A DNA stretch of 64,000 nucleotides from Dryocosmus kuriphilus (lineage: Eukaryota > Arthropoda > Insecta > Hymenoptera > Cynipidae), in NCBI GenBank assembly GCA_038277395.1, contig CM076192.1:195675647-195739646 (forward strand). The letters run 5' to 3'. Position 1 is the stretch's first letter. Each line of letters begins with the position of its first letter. A model generated the notes under the pieces. The model worked only from the letters and a program-made list of their open reading frames with translations. It was not told the origin of the DNA and ran no database searches. Positions 32,687-43,373 of this stretch are shown here, one piece after another. The translations under genes were made by a program, and so were the position numbers.

Positions 32687-33468
32687 TACAAGTTCTTTGA
32701 CGCTGGCCTCAGATGAAGTCCCAGTTCTTTCTTGTAGGGTTTCAGGTCTAAACCCTTTCCTAGAACAATAGCCTCCATTTTCTTGTTATGACATGGAGCC
32801 TCTGCGAGGTGTGGCTTAGTTGCGTCAGCATCGTTTACAGCCTTGGCTAAACCTGCGGCTCCACCAGTAAGAGCTCCTAGTGCACTGAGTCCAGCAAATA
32901 TGGGAATCAGTGGCAAAACACCACCGACTTCCGACGGTATTGGTAGAAACCGCAGATTTGTCACTTGAGCGCCTTTGACAACTTCCTGTGCACCTCTGAT
33001 TGCAGACTTGATGGCCACTTTTTCAAGACTACTTATCCGCATGGCTTTCTTAGCTGCATTCACAATATTTCTAAATCCTAGTACTTCCTTCTTCCTCTGC
33101 TTCTTCTGCTTTGAATTCCTCTTCAACACCATACCGAGTTTTGCTTTAGCATTCATTATGTTCGTTATTGTCGGTGCTGCCGCTTTCTCGCCAAATCTAG
33201 CGTCTCTGGCAAATACTCGCTGCCACGCTTTACTCGCAATTACACGATCTACAGAGTTTCTTGCTTCAACTTTCACACGATTACGTGAATATGCAATATC
33301 GCGTTCCTTACGCGCTGCGTCTAGAGGATTGATACCGAGATCGCCTCTAGCATGTCGTTTGGCTAGCTTATTACCTGGATCGCAGTATTGATAGCCAGGT
33401 AAATGCAACTCAAACGGCACATTTTTGATGAGTCGATTGAATAAGCCTTTACCTCGATGCACAGTCAT
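32686..33468 (-). CDS. PLA2-like minor capsid protein (copy 1)
   Basis: A 260-residue frame, open throughout, starting MTVHRGKGLFNRLIKNVPFE. Residues 24-62 (LPGYQYCDPGNKL ... GINPLDAARKERDIAYS) have the layout of parvovirus-type phospholipase A2: a Ca-binding loop (YCDPG) and the helix with catalytic His-Asp. Here Arg precedes Asp where His is expected, and the loop has Asp for Gly, so catalysis is probably lost. The middle is strongly basic (KRNSKQKKQRKKE) and residues 185-215 are a hydrophobic Gly/Ala-rich stretch (LPLIPIFAGLSALGAL). Such a protein could help membrane passage, as inferred from other PLA2 capsid proteins. Confidence 0.65.
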   Translation of the reverse strand: MTVHRGKGLFNRLIKNVPFELHLPGYQYCDPGNKLAKRHARGDLGINPLDAARKERDIAYSRNRVKVEARNSVDRVIASKAWQRVFARDARFGEKAAAPTITNIMNAKAKLGMVLKRNSKQKKQRKKEVLGFRNIVNAAKKAMRISSLEKVAIKSAIRGAQEVVKGAQVTNLRFLPIPSEVGGVLPLIPIFAGLSALGALTGGAAGLAKAVNDADATKPHLAEAPCHNKKMEAIVLGKGLDLKPYKKELGLHLRPASKNL

Positions 33469-33526
33469 TGGAGGTTAGCACGCAACTGACCTGAAAGCTA
33501 TAAAGAACTGTATTTTTATATTTTAT
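33469..33526. promoter_or_regulatory. Compact divergent promoter between minor capsid and ATPase (copy 1)
   Basis: Only 58 bp separate the minus-strand minor capsid ATG from the plus-strand ATPase ATG. On the minus strand TATAAAAATAC is followed about 27-33 nt later by TTTCAGGTCAGTT, an initiator-like pair. On the plus strand CTATAAAG lies near 33499. Copy 2 lacks one AT here. Confidence 0.5.
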
Positions 33527-34236
33527 ATGACAGTCGAATTCAAGATGCGGTTCAAGAGACAATCTATTAAGCTTCCGGGCAATAGCTTTGATTCCCTCGT
33601 TCAATCAGAGGAGAGGGTAAAACCTCACGGCAGTTTACTACCAGACAGCACTCGTGCAGTCCTTTGTGGACCGTCAAATTGTGGCAAGACAAATACATTA
33701 CTCGTTCTAATCTTGCACCCAAACGGATTGAAATTTGCCAATATCTTCGTCTACTCGAAATCCCCGAAACAGTCACAGTATCGATTCCTGGAACGGGTGC
33801 TAAGAAGTGTAGATGGTGCTAAGTATTTTCCCTTCGGTGTGCATGAAGAATAATATCACTAAGTGAAGCTCAACCAAACTCTATAATTGTACTTGACGAT
33901 GTGGCCTGTGTGAAACAGGACAATATTAGAGCCTTCCTTTGCATGCGTGGGCATACTCATGTTGACTGTTTTTACTTATGTCAAACTTATGCTCGAATTC
34001 CTAAACATTTAGTGCGAGACAATGTCAATCTGCTGATACTTTTCAAGCAGGATGAGACGAATTTGAGACATGGGTATGAATCTTATGTGAACACTGATAT
34101 GAGTTATTCTCAATTTCGAGACTTATGTTCAGCATGGTGGAATACAGACACGTACGGATTCTTTGTCATTGACAAGGACAGTGAGCTCAATGACGGCAGA
34201 TACCGAAAAGGATTTGATTGCTTTATCTCTCTATAA
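33527..34236 (+). pseudogene. Packaging ATPase, FtsK/HerA type (copy 1)
   Basis: The first frame (33527-33853) begins MTVEFKMRFKRQSIKLPGNS and has the Walker A motif GPSNCGKT with FVYSKSPKQSQY after it. After one frameshift near 33845, the second frame carries Walker B (SIIVLDDVA at about 33880-33906), then HTHVDCFYLCQTYARIPKHL and ILFKQDETN, and ends at TAA 34236. Together they cover the A32-like genome-packaging ATPase of Polintons, which would pump DNA into capsids. The same frameshift is in copy 2. Confidence 0.85.
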
Positions 34237-34245
34237 ATATGAGTT

Positions 34246-34662
34246 ATGGTGTGGAAATTATTTCATTATAGATTGAACCGTGAACACATCAACATGTCAA
34301 AGTTTCACAAAGAGAAGGAAGAGCTCCTTCAAATCGCAAAAGCCAGTGAGACGATTCGACGTAAATATCGAATGCTGAAAATGGGTAAAGAAGCCAGTGA
34401 AATGATAAAAAGTGAAACGTTTAAGCCAATCGTCATGCCACTGCAAAAACTGGTTGACATATCTGGTCCTTCAATCAAGAAGAAAGATTGAACTGCAAAG
34501 GAAAAAGATGAGTAGGTGGAGGATAACGCTTCCTACGTCACAGCTGATGCTGAAGAAGCAGAGCTTGATAAAACTATGGTTGAAGATGAAACTGTCCAAA
34601 GAAAAAGGCGACGCAGTCGATTTGGGTATCGTACAGCGCATTATTCAATACGAGATACTTAA
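34246..34662 (+). pseudogene. Coiled-coil Polinton protein with two stops (copy 1)
   Basis: The ATG at 34246 lies 9 bp after the ATPase stop. The first 81 residues are charged and helical (KEKEELLQIAKASETIRRKY) and end PIVMPLQKLVDISG. The frame has TGA at 34489-34491 and TAG at 34513-34515, but remains otherwise open to TAA 34660-34662 with an acidic segment and a basic RKRRRSRFGYRT, suggesting a gene of about 138 codons. Function unknown; a coiled-coil protein between ATPase and integrase is, as I recall, usual in such elements. Confidence 0.5.
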
Positions 34663-34884
34663 ATGTTTATAGTTACATCGTCTATGCGAACAGATATTGA
34701 CAATAATAATTTGATGATACGTATCCTCGAGGAATCAATCAACGAGAAACTAAAGAACTTGCAGAATGATAGTCAACAAGACTTGTCAATTCTTAAAGCT
34801 GAACTCATTGCTCTGTTGGACGCTCGACTAAACGCCCTCGGGAATGGACAAGGAGAAACTGGCAGTAGTCACAGAATAGCATAA
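34663..34884 (+). CDS. Small helical ORF upstream of integrase (copy 1)
   Basis: A 73-codon frame (MFIVTSSMRTDIDNNNLMIR...) with a predicted amphipathic helix (ILEESINEKLKNLQND). It directly follows the coiled-coil gene and precedes the integrase by 30 bp. I recognise no domain. It may be a separate small protein or the N-terminal leader of the integrase polypeptide. Confidence 0.35.
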   Translation: MFIVTSSMRTDIDNNNLMIRILEESINEKLKNLQNDSQQDLSILKAELIALLDARLNALGNGQGETGSSHRIA

Positions 34885-35682
34885 ACCGGCTAGAAAGAAT
34901 TATCCACGTCGTCGCGTGCAAATGCGCGGTATAGTTGAGACTTGGCAGGTAGATTTGGTTGAAATGTTACCATATGCCCACGAGAATAATGGTCACAAGT
35001 ATTTACTTACCGTAATAGATATTTTCTCCAAGTTCGCCTGGGCTGTCCCTGTTAAAAGCAAGAGTGGATCAGATGTCACTTCAGCAATGGAATCTGTACT
35101 GGTGCAGGGTCGTACACCATAAGACTTACACGCTGACAAAGTCAAAGAATTATATAATTCGCAGTTTAAGTATCTTATGCAGCAATACAGCATTAATCTC
35201 TACTCAACACACAGTAATCTGAAGGCTTCAATCTGTGAACGATTTAATCGCACGCTCAAGAAGAAGATGTGTCGACAATTTAGCTTGAGACGTAACTACA
35301 AATAGATAGACATTTTACCCATTCTACTCTCCAAGTAGAACGATACAAAACATCGATCAATCGGTATGAAGCCCAGAGATGTCACTGCTGAAGATGACGA
35401 GGAACTCTTGCAACGCTTCAAAAACAGCGAAGTACACCCAGAAGGAATAGAGCAAAGTTCAAAGTCGGTGATAGGGTTCGAGTCAGCAAGCACAAGCATG
35501 TCTTTGAAAAAGGATATACTCCCAACTGGACAACAGAGATATTCACTGTAACACAAGTCATACCTACCAATCCAGTGATGTACAAGCTCAGGGTCTATCA
35601 AGGACAAAGTATCGCTGGCGGATTCTATTAACAGGAGCTTCTCAAAGTTAAGCACCCAGAGAATACCATGTGGAAAAAGTAA
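34885..35682 (+). pseudogene. Retroviral-type integrase with chromo-like tail (copy 1)
   Basis: The core opens with NYPRRRVQMRGIVETWQVDL (first catalytic Asp in WQVDLVEM) and HKYLLTVIDIFSKFAWAVPV. A TAA at 35120-35122 interrupts it just before LHADKVKELYN, which holds the second Asp. The third motif ICERFNRTLKKK keeps its Glu. A broken C-terminal part from about 35360 carries VGDRVR- and HVFEKGYTPNWTTEIF-type text in shifting frames, resembling the SH3/chromo-like end of Polinton integrases. It would join the element ends to host DNA. Confidence 0.8.
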
Positions 35683-35802
35683 TCAAGAGACGTGGCAGTA
35701 AAGTATATGCTTACACTAAGTAGATGTAAGGTTCCTTGGTAAATAAAAAGCAATTTATATGCATTCAAATTTTTTCTTTATTCAAACATAACTCCTATAT
35801 AC

Positions 35803-36260
35803 CCTATTTACAAAGTTGAACTAGATTCACATTCACTAAAGTCTATTTACCTCAACGCTGTGCATTTACAAGAGTTGAACTAGAGTCAGAATTGAAAGAA
35901 TCCATTCACCATAACGCTGTGCATTTACAAACGTTGAACTAGAGTCAGATACGCCAAAGTCTATTCACCTCAACGCTATGCTTTTACAAAGGTTGAACTA
36001 GAGTCAGATTTGCAAGAATCCATTCACCACAACGCAGGTGATGCCGCTGTACAGTAATAATAATAATAACATATTTACACGAAAGTAACTATTTACAAAG
36101 GCGATGTCAAAGTGCAGTTATGATCATATGACTGCAGTAACTCATTTTTATGATACCGCTGTACAGTAATAATAATAACATATTTAGAAGAAAGTAATTA
36201 TTTACAAAGGCGATATCAAAGTGCAGTTACGATGATATGACTGCAGCAACTAATTTTTAA
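35803..36260. repeat. Two tandem repeat sets between convergent integrase and PolB (copy 1)
   Basis: First set (35803-36033): about 3.5 units of 65 bp containing TTGAACTAGAGTCAGA, CATTCACC and AACGCTGTGCATTTACAA. Second set (36036-36260): two units of about 120 bp containing GCCGCTGTACAGTAATAATA, TTTACAAAGGCGAT and ATATGACTGCAG. They lie where the two transcription units meet; the second set reaches the PolB stop. Confidence 0.8.
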
Positions 36261-39200
36261 CAAGCATATCCAAAAGGTCATATTCATTGTCTGTGAGTAT
36301 ATCATCATCGTCGTCAGTAGCGCCAACGTCCAATGCATTGTTTAGTCGGTAGTGTCCCCACCCAAGTGTGTCTGTGGTTTTGGCGAGTAAGCATCGCTTA
36401 TCATCATGAAGACTCAGTGCAATTCTTTATTGTTTAATCGTCTCGACATTGTGTAGTCTTGATATGATGACATAGTGGGTTCTGCTTTGGAATGACAAAT
36501 TTCTCAGGTCACCGTACTTTTTAAACATGTAGTCGTAGTGAAGGTCGTACATTAGAATTTTGGAGATATCCAGCACAGAAAACCTTACATAGATCGGCTT
36601 GTTAAACAAAACTTCAGTTCCTCTCAGTTCAATCGCAACGATATTTTCACTGAAGATTGCTCGACAGTGAAAGTTTGATCGGGCAATGAGGGCTTCTGCT
36701 CCATAACTGCCCTCCGACATTGTCACGAGTTTAAAGTCAACGTATTTTCGAACGTTCTTCATTGTTTTTCCGTAAAATGCAATATTCATGAGTTTGAAGA
36801 GATTCTTTTCAAACTCGTTTTTAGCGTTAGTCCTCAATGCAGTGTTAAAATCAATGTTACTTTTCAACCATGTAGATTTATTGAATTTCAATACTCTATG
36901 AATTTTGACAAGTACCAATCCAAGGGATAATGTATTTTTCAGAGCACGATAATGGAGAACGTACTTTCGTTTCGGCAGGAAGGTAGTTAGGAACTTCTCC
37001 TGGCTGGATCCCTGTGGCCTCGAGTGTTCAGGGCAAAACGGCAAGTCATTGCGCTTGTCACGAAGTTCCGCGGGATAGTCCAAATCTACTTCCAGAATGT
37101 AGCCAAAGGGTGAATCGTCTGGAATGTTAAAATCAAAATTTTGCAAATTCGTAACCCACTCGAATCCACCGTAAGGGAGGGGCTGTTCCATTGCCCAACC
37201 GCACGGGTTATTTACATCTAAACATTCAATGAAGATGATCTCCCCATCTTTGTTGAACGCTGGCATGTATTTGTTATTGGCAATGGCATAACGGTTGGGA
37301 CATTGACTTACGCCACCCCTTTTGCCTTGTTCAATCATCAACAGCATATCCACATCAGACAGGGGTTCTAATCTTACATTTGAATATTTGAGCATGGCAT
37401 CCCATGTCAAGCAAGTAGTTGTGTAGTAGTGGGCTGGATGCAAGTCGTAAGCGTCGAGACACTGTTCTCGGAAACTTTCGAAGATATCAGCCAAAGGTAG
37501 AGCCGAGTGTCTTGCTGTTAAATGCACACCATAACTGTTGTGCATGTGCATAATCTTCGTCCAATATTGCCGACTCATACAGTGTGCTGTAAAATTTTTC
37601 TTTTGGTGGAAGCTCCGTTTCATTGAGTCTCTCCCGCGAGTCCAGGTATTCATAGGTTAGAACACTCTTCCTCGTGAGAAGCTTAATTTTCTCCCTCTCA
37701 ACACCGGCAAACACTGCAATGACAATTTTTCACTGAGTGAATTATGACGCTAACTTCTCTAGGGAAGAGGCCATGAATCTAAATGAATCGACGAATCTAA
37801 ATTTTATCTGAGATTCCTGAACCGACTTTGTAAAGGAAATGTATTTCTCCTTACTGTGCTCAAGAACTTTAACTCTTCCCGCTAATTGTTTGGCAATGTC
37901 ACGAATGATAAAGTGAGCGTCATAGCCACTCAGATTATAAAACACAACAGGTATGGTGTTTGAGTCATGATATGACAAGTTGCAATGCTCATGCGTAGGA
38001 CCGCGGTACTCACCTGTCATGTGACAATGATCATGTACCTTTTTCATTGTAGGATGTAGTGCCTTTTGACAAATGTGACAAGTTTTGGCATCTATAAAGG
38101 CCACTTGTTCCCCAAATGTCAATTTCTGCATATGAACTGGAGATTCGAAAAGCTTGTCACATTTCTCGGCAGCTTTGTGCAACTGCTCAGCAAACCACTT
38201 TGCTGGCTTCACATCGTCCGGATATGACTCTAAAAGGACAGTATTTCATCCTAACTGCACTTGAACATATAGCCAATATTTAAGACCTCGTGTCTTTCAA
38301 AGACCTCAGTATTCGAGGTTCTTTCTGCTCCTTTATCTTAAAAACTAAACTCTGCAATATTCCTCCCGGGTTCTGGAAGTACCACTCAGCAGTCATTTTT
38401 TGCACAGACTTCGGTGTGTGCCTCCAGTTTTTCCGCTTTGATAAAGTAGTGCAAGCACCGGTCACAAATGAACTTTTCTCTGCAATTTTTAGACGTTTCC
38501 CTGGGGACTAATCGGGATATATCCTTAATCCATACGTAGAATAAGATGAGGTTCCTTGGTCCTTCTTCTTCTTCTTCATTTTCTTCTTCTTCACCATCCA
38601 CAAAAACATGGTCTTCCTCCACACGAAGAAGATTTACGTGCGTGTCTCTTTCTTTAAAGTTAGGTGAAGACGCACCACTGAGAAGTTATTTTCACTCTTC
38701 TTAGTAAGGCCGTAGACATTCACAGAGATTTGGTTCTTCTCCTCGAATCTTTTCAATTCCTTGAGTGCAACTGGATAACTGATGTCGGAAAAATCCAGTG
38801 AATTCTTGTACTGCTGATATTTTCACACGCGATTAGCATGTTCAATATCGTCAGGTGAGTGTAAGGCTGAGAGCATTGCCCACTTGAAGCACTCATTGTC
38901 ATAGTCGTTTTATATGTTCACAAAAGCTTTCTTATCCTTGGTCGAGTGTGGAAGATCATCGTATAAACCTGCTTTCATTGGATTCAGCTTGTTGATGTTG
39001 ATGAAAGCTTTATTATGGAGTGAAGGTTCCACCCAGAGCCTTTCTCCTCAAATTCCTCCATTTCTTTGAGGAACGGGTACCTAGCATAGGTTTCAAACCA
39101 TAATTTTCAATCAATCATATAATATAAGGCTACGTTCTTTGATTTAAATTTCTTGTCATCGGGCTTGTCCTTGCCAATTTTTGTATAATAGGCAAGAAGC

Positions 39201-39665
39201 ACAGTGTTTATCATTAGTGATTTATGATGTCGTATATCCATGCTCACATGTGAAATAAAAAGACGTTGCCCATCGTCTAAGAAAGCAATAACATCCTTGT
39301 GTACTACATTTGCCACTACACACGCGTTAATGCGAGCATTGCACGCCTTGTCAACATCTAGCCATTTGACAGGATTATCGGTGTCATCGGACTTTCCTCC
39401 TCCTGCTCGCCTCCTCTTATCTAGTAAATCGAAGCGAACTACCAAGCACGCGAGCTTCTCAATTATATTTAGGCATTTTTTTTTTGGCCCAAAGTCTGCG
39501 GTGAGATTTTTTTCTTCTCGGTTCTCTCCTAACTATCTACAAACAAAGTGAGCACTCGTCTTTCCATTTTTTCACTTTGTCGGGAGGTATACATCCAAAC
39601 GAGTCCATCAAGCTCAACGCATCCTCTATATTCGGAAAAAGCTTTACACACTCGTCGAGTATCAT
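36250..39665 (-). pseudogene. Protein-primed family B DNA polymerase, fragmented (copy 1)
   Basis: An ATG at 39665 (MILDECVKLFPNIEDAL) starts a 42-codon frame, and coding then continues in fragments: 39445-39107; 38622-38386 with a zinc-finger-like CDRCLHYF...H...C; 38212-37742 with CHICQ...HCHMTGEYRG, the exonuclease-domain NLSGYDAHFI and DSFRFM; 37714-37487; and 37653-36427 with the palm region (LEVDLDYP, KLMNIAFYGKTM). The C-terminal tail (LHDDKRCLLAKTTDTLGWGHY) ends at TAG 36250-36252. Between YDYMFKKYGDL and the tail the expected catalytic Asp-Thr-Asp motif C is absent, indicating a deletion. It would replicate element DNA. Confidence 0.85.
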
Positions 39666-40073
39666 TTTGACGGAGTTTTTTGTTCACAGACAAAAAATAT
39701 ACCGTTAAAATCATTTTTTTGATATATCTCGGTATCTAATGGATATTTTTGAATAAACCCAAGTAGAAGACATTTATCGTAAGAATCACGAGGTATTAGG
39801 TATGCTTATGAACCAAGGTGTGGCAACCCTTATCTTATATCTTTTAAAAACTACATTCCTTATGTATTGTATATTATTTTATACTCACTCCCTTTTACCG
39901 GTTTTGAGAGCCTTACAGAACAATTCCAAACAAATTTTACAACTTCCCTAGTCTCTCAAAATCGCCCAGTGACCACTAAGTAACATGCCCCTCGATATGA
40001 AGCATCTTCGCCGAAAGATCACTGGCCTCTTTATGAGGGGACCTACAGTTTAACGTGGGATCCGAACGACGAG

Positions 40074-40182
40074 AGCCTCGGTAGAGGTACATAGAAAATT
40101 CCATTGGTACTCGGCTCAGCAATAGAACCCCGGACATCTTGCTTAGAAGGCCGACGCGCTACCACCTGAGCCACCGAGGCTT
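40074..40182 (-). repeat. tRNA-derived SINE-like unit (copy 2)
   Basis: Same sequence as 21622-21730, including A-box TGGCTCAGGTGG and the B-box-like GGTTCTATTGC. It is here because of the large duplication, not a second insertion. Confidence 0.6.
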
Positions 40183-40959
40183 ATAACTACATTCCCTACG
40201 AATACTTTATCATGAAAATCAGGGCATTAAATCAAAAAATTAAGAAAACCAGTTCTGTTTACAATATCCAATATTTGACTTTACATGTTTCAGGATTCTT
40301 TAAATAACCGCCACCCAAGTACTGATAAATACCCCTTAAAGTGATGGACCGCATGTAAATAGGGAAAAAATAAATTTTTTTTCTTAAGATTTATTCCACG
40401 TGTAAACAGAATGTGATTTATCACGAACACTAAATATATATATATACACTGCCACGATGCGAGCGCTACGCAAGGGCGGCGAAATTATTTTCGACCGGAC
40501 ATGTGCGGTAAAACCAAGGTATCTGAAAAATACCCGACTTGGGGTTATGGCCGTAAACACTTTTCAAAATCTACTAATTGAAAATAATGTTAGAATTTTT
40601 ATCGGGATGTTATTTAATTATTTGGAAAATGGCAACAATGACGTCAAACATTGTAAGTAATCACATACGGACTCACTATACTGCCCGATTAGTTCCCTAT
40701 TATAATTTTGTTCATTTTATTCAAAATAGAAAAACTGGCAAGGGCCTTGTCAAAGTCTAATTTTAAATGGGGCGAAATGGGGCAATTTATGTACAGGGGT
40801 GTGTCCGGATGCTCGGGCAGTACGTACCTGTTTACAAATAAATCTTCGACCATCGAGCGCGGTTTGTAAACTAAATTCTGGTTTATACTAAGTCAGAATT
40901 TAATTTCAGAGTTGTTTTTGGAAAAATCAGTCGCAAAAAATCTCAGGAATTTTCTCATC

Positions 40960-41552
40960 TTAATTAGCATTTACATCGGAAAAAACTGTACCAAACATTT
41001 TCAAGGTTCTTCTACGCAAAACAGCGGATATTTTCTTCGTCGAGTTTGGGCCCACAAGGATTCTTAAATTCTCGTGAGTTACATGGCCAATCCAGATACT
41101 TACAGAACTTTCGACTAGAATCTTCGGTTTGCTGTTGCTTATTCCCTGTACTTTCATTTTTGTGTCGAAATAGTATCTAAAGTTGACTGTGATACGAGCA
41201 TCTATTTGATGAAACTTACGGGACTTCCTGTGTCAAGAAGTGAGTCGAGTTGGAGACAGATTAGCTCGACAGAATTATCGAGTTTGTATTCGATGGTTCT
41301 AAAGTAGTTGCTGTCGCCCTCTCCATCGAGCTGTGTAATATTGCTGACATGTGGTGATTTCTTCTCAGGGTATTCCTTATGAGTGCGTCCTAGTTTGAAG
41401 CACCTAGAGCAGGCACCTTTTTCCTTCAGCAGCTGCGTGCACTCCCGAGCATAGTGATCTAATTTGCTGCAGTTATAGCAGCACACTGGTAACTTCTGAA
41501 GGTCTTTTGTAGAATTTGCTGTCTTCGGTTCAGAGTTCACATTGGACTTCAT
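40960..41552 (-). pseudogene. Gag zinc knuckles and protease (gypsy-2, copy 2)
   Basis: Identical in reading to copy 1, with intact DTG in LLDTGSPVSFIK followed by a stop, and the protease body in another frame (41157-40960). No RT follows, because the duplicated segment starts in the middle of the insertion downstream of protease. Confidence 0.8.
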
Positions 41553-41588
41553 TGGTGTAGAGCCGTGTGAAGATTCAGATTTAGGAGG

Positions 41589-42407
41589 TCATTTCTTTTC
41601 GCACTTGAGTGTCACTTCCTCAGAAGCCTCCAGAAGATCTCTTATGTTCGGGATGCCATTAATCAGATAGTCTAGGAGTTCATCTTCTGCGAATGTGATA
41701 GTGTTGGCTAGAATTAGCTTCTCGTGAAAAACGTGGCTGAAGGAATCGTTGTAATTCAAACGTCTATCTTCGTAATTAATTCGAAGTGTCAACTTGTTTG
41801 TTTGGTGATCCAAGATTGAACCTAATTCCATAAATATGTCATCTACGGACATAGCGATGTATTCTGACTTTGATTGTAACCACTGTTGAGCTTTGCCCTT
41901 GAGTTTTGTGGCGTACAGCAGGCGGGCATACGCTTCATCTAGTTTATACGTTGTTTCTAGAAGCTTGAATTGATCTTTCCATTTCGTATAGCCGAAGCTC
42001 GTCCCATCGAAATCACTCAGAAAATCCTTTAACGAAGTGATGTTCATTTGACGTGAAGAGGTTTCTTCTTGATTTTGAATTCTAGAAGTTTGCCGAAGTA
42101 GCTCATTTTATCTTCGGGCTAGATCCAATTCTCGTTGTAGTAGACCACGTTCTCTCTGCGTTAGTTTCATTTCTCTTCTGCAGGAATTTTCGGCTGCCAT
42201 TTTAGATACTTGCAGCCATTCTTTGCTTGGACCATTCTCGAAAAGTTGTGCTATTATGTCTGATTTGTTTCCTGCCATTGACAGTTCATAATTTCTTGCC
42301 ACCTTTTTCAAGATAGCAACTGAAAACGTGGTCGGGTCCATTCTCGTCCTGTTTGGAATCTTCACTGGTTTTTTTTTTATAGGAAGTGGACTTTGAGGCG
42401 CTTTCAA
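41589..42407 (-). pseudogene. Gag with SAP-like motif (gypsy-2, copy 2)
   Basis: As copy 1, with the same in-frame TAA (42108-42110) between SAP-like and capsid-like parts and TGA (41589-41591) before the zinc knuckles. One extra T in the T-run near 42375 keeps the frame open further upstream, so the N-terminal frame is 99 residues and starts MKAPQSPLPIKKKPVKIPNR. Confidence 0.75.
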
Positions 42408-43209
42408 GTTCTATTTCGGAATTTCAAATTATTAGAAGAATTTTACTAGTTTCTGAAGCTTTTAGTCCGGAATTTTAAATTATCAGAAGGATTTTACTCG
42501 GTTCTGAAGCTTTATTCCAGAATTTTAAATTATCAGATGGATTTTATTCGCGATTCGGAATGTTCTTAGGTTATAAATAATCTGAAAGACAGAAAGAAAG
42601 ATGCCAGAAAGAAAGATGCCACTGAAGATTCAAGCAAACACAGAAGCAAGAATTCCCTGATTAGCATAAGTCACTCTAAGTTTGTTTCACGTCATTTTGT
42701 TCCTGATCTATCAGTCCTAGTGACCTAGACACACAAATATCAACAGACTCAAGTGATTTAGGGTGCCTAGTTGCAAAGCGCCACCACGCGTTTTATTTCA
42801 AAACACTCTACGGTTTCTTCAGTTTAGGCTAGGGCCTTCAACGACAGATCACCGCTACACGCTGGTCCTCGGAAGCACAGAAGAGATTCAAAGCCACTGC
42901 TGCCAACCCCCATTTCAAATCCCGTGACATGGTTTGTGGATCCATCACTTTTACAGTGTGCACTTTTCACAGTTTACTTTTTCAGAAACACGGCACGCTG
43001 ACAGAAATACTTTTAACATTCAGCAGAGACCTGACAGCCCAAAAGAACTTCTGCGAAGTAAAGCAACTAACAGCGTAGCATCGGGTCACGCTGCACACAC
43101 ACACGTTGATAATAATTGGCGGGTCTATCATTTATAGCGAGCAATTAGGAAGGTTTTTAGAACACACGGACACGTTTCGGCATTGAATTTTAATCACACT
43201 TCTGAAAAT

Positions 43210-43373
43210 TGTAGGGAGATAATGAAAGGGCTTCTTAACATAGAATACAGATGTTTATTAATTGTAACTTTTACGTGTTTGCGGTCCAGCGGTCGGAGAC
43301 CAACTCTCTCCTCACGCTTCCTCCCTCTGGCTGCGTCCTCTGTAGCTTGTTTAAGAATTATTTTACCCTCACA
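43210..43373 (-). repeat. gypsy-2 5' LTR (copy 2)
   Basis: Same 164 bp as 24755-24918. It now acts as an orphan right end, since no matching 3' LTR exists for this duplicated half-element. Confidence 0.88.

Larger units (their letters stand above)
21248..39700 (+). repeat. 18.45-kb tandem duplication, copy 1
   Basis: Bases from TACCGTTAAAATC (21248) to ACAAAAAATAT (39700) recur immediately downstream at 39700-58156 in the same orientation. The unit contains the right half of the gypsy-2 insertion, a SINE-like unit, gypsy-2 protease/gag/LTR, a 2.4 kb AT-rich spacer and the left 12.3 kb of a Polinton. Copies appear virtually identical: I noticed about a dozen small indels, mostly homopolymer, and no substitutions, though I did not align every base. 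Confidence 0.97.
27357..39700. mobile_element. Polinton/Maverick element, copy 1, right end missing
   Basis: Genes of the Polinton core set are present in order: major capsid, penton-like capsid, adenovirus-type protease, PLA2-like minor capsid, packaging ATPase, retroviral-type integrase and protein-primed PolB. The left terminal inverted repeat is present; the sequence breaks off in the PolB leader at 39700, where the second copy of the left flank begins. Every main gene carries disabling lesions. As a virus-like element it is a defunct genomic copy. Confidence 0.95.

Noticed and set aside
32975..33391. 138-codon plus-strand frame, also at 51434-51850
   Set aside because: Antisense shadow of the PLA2-like minor capsid gene.
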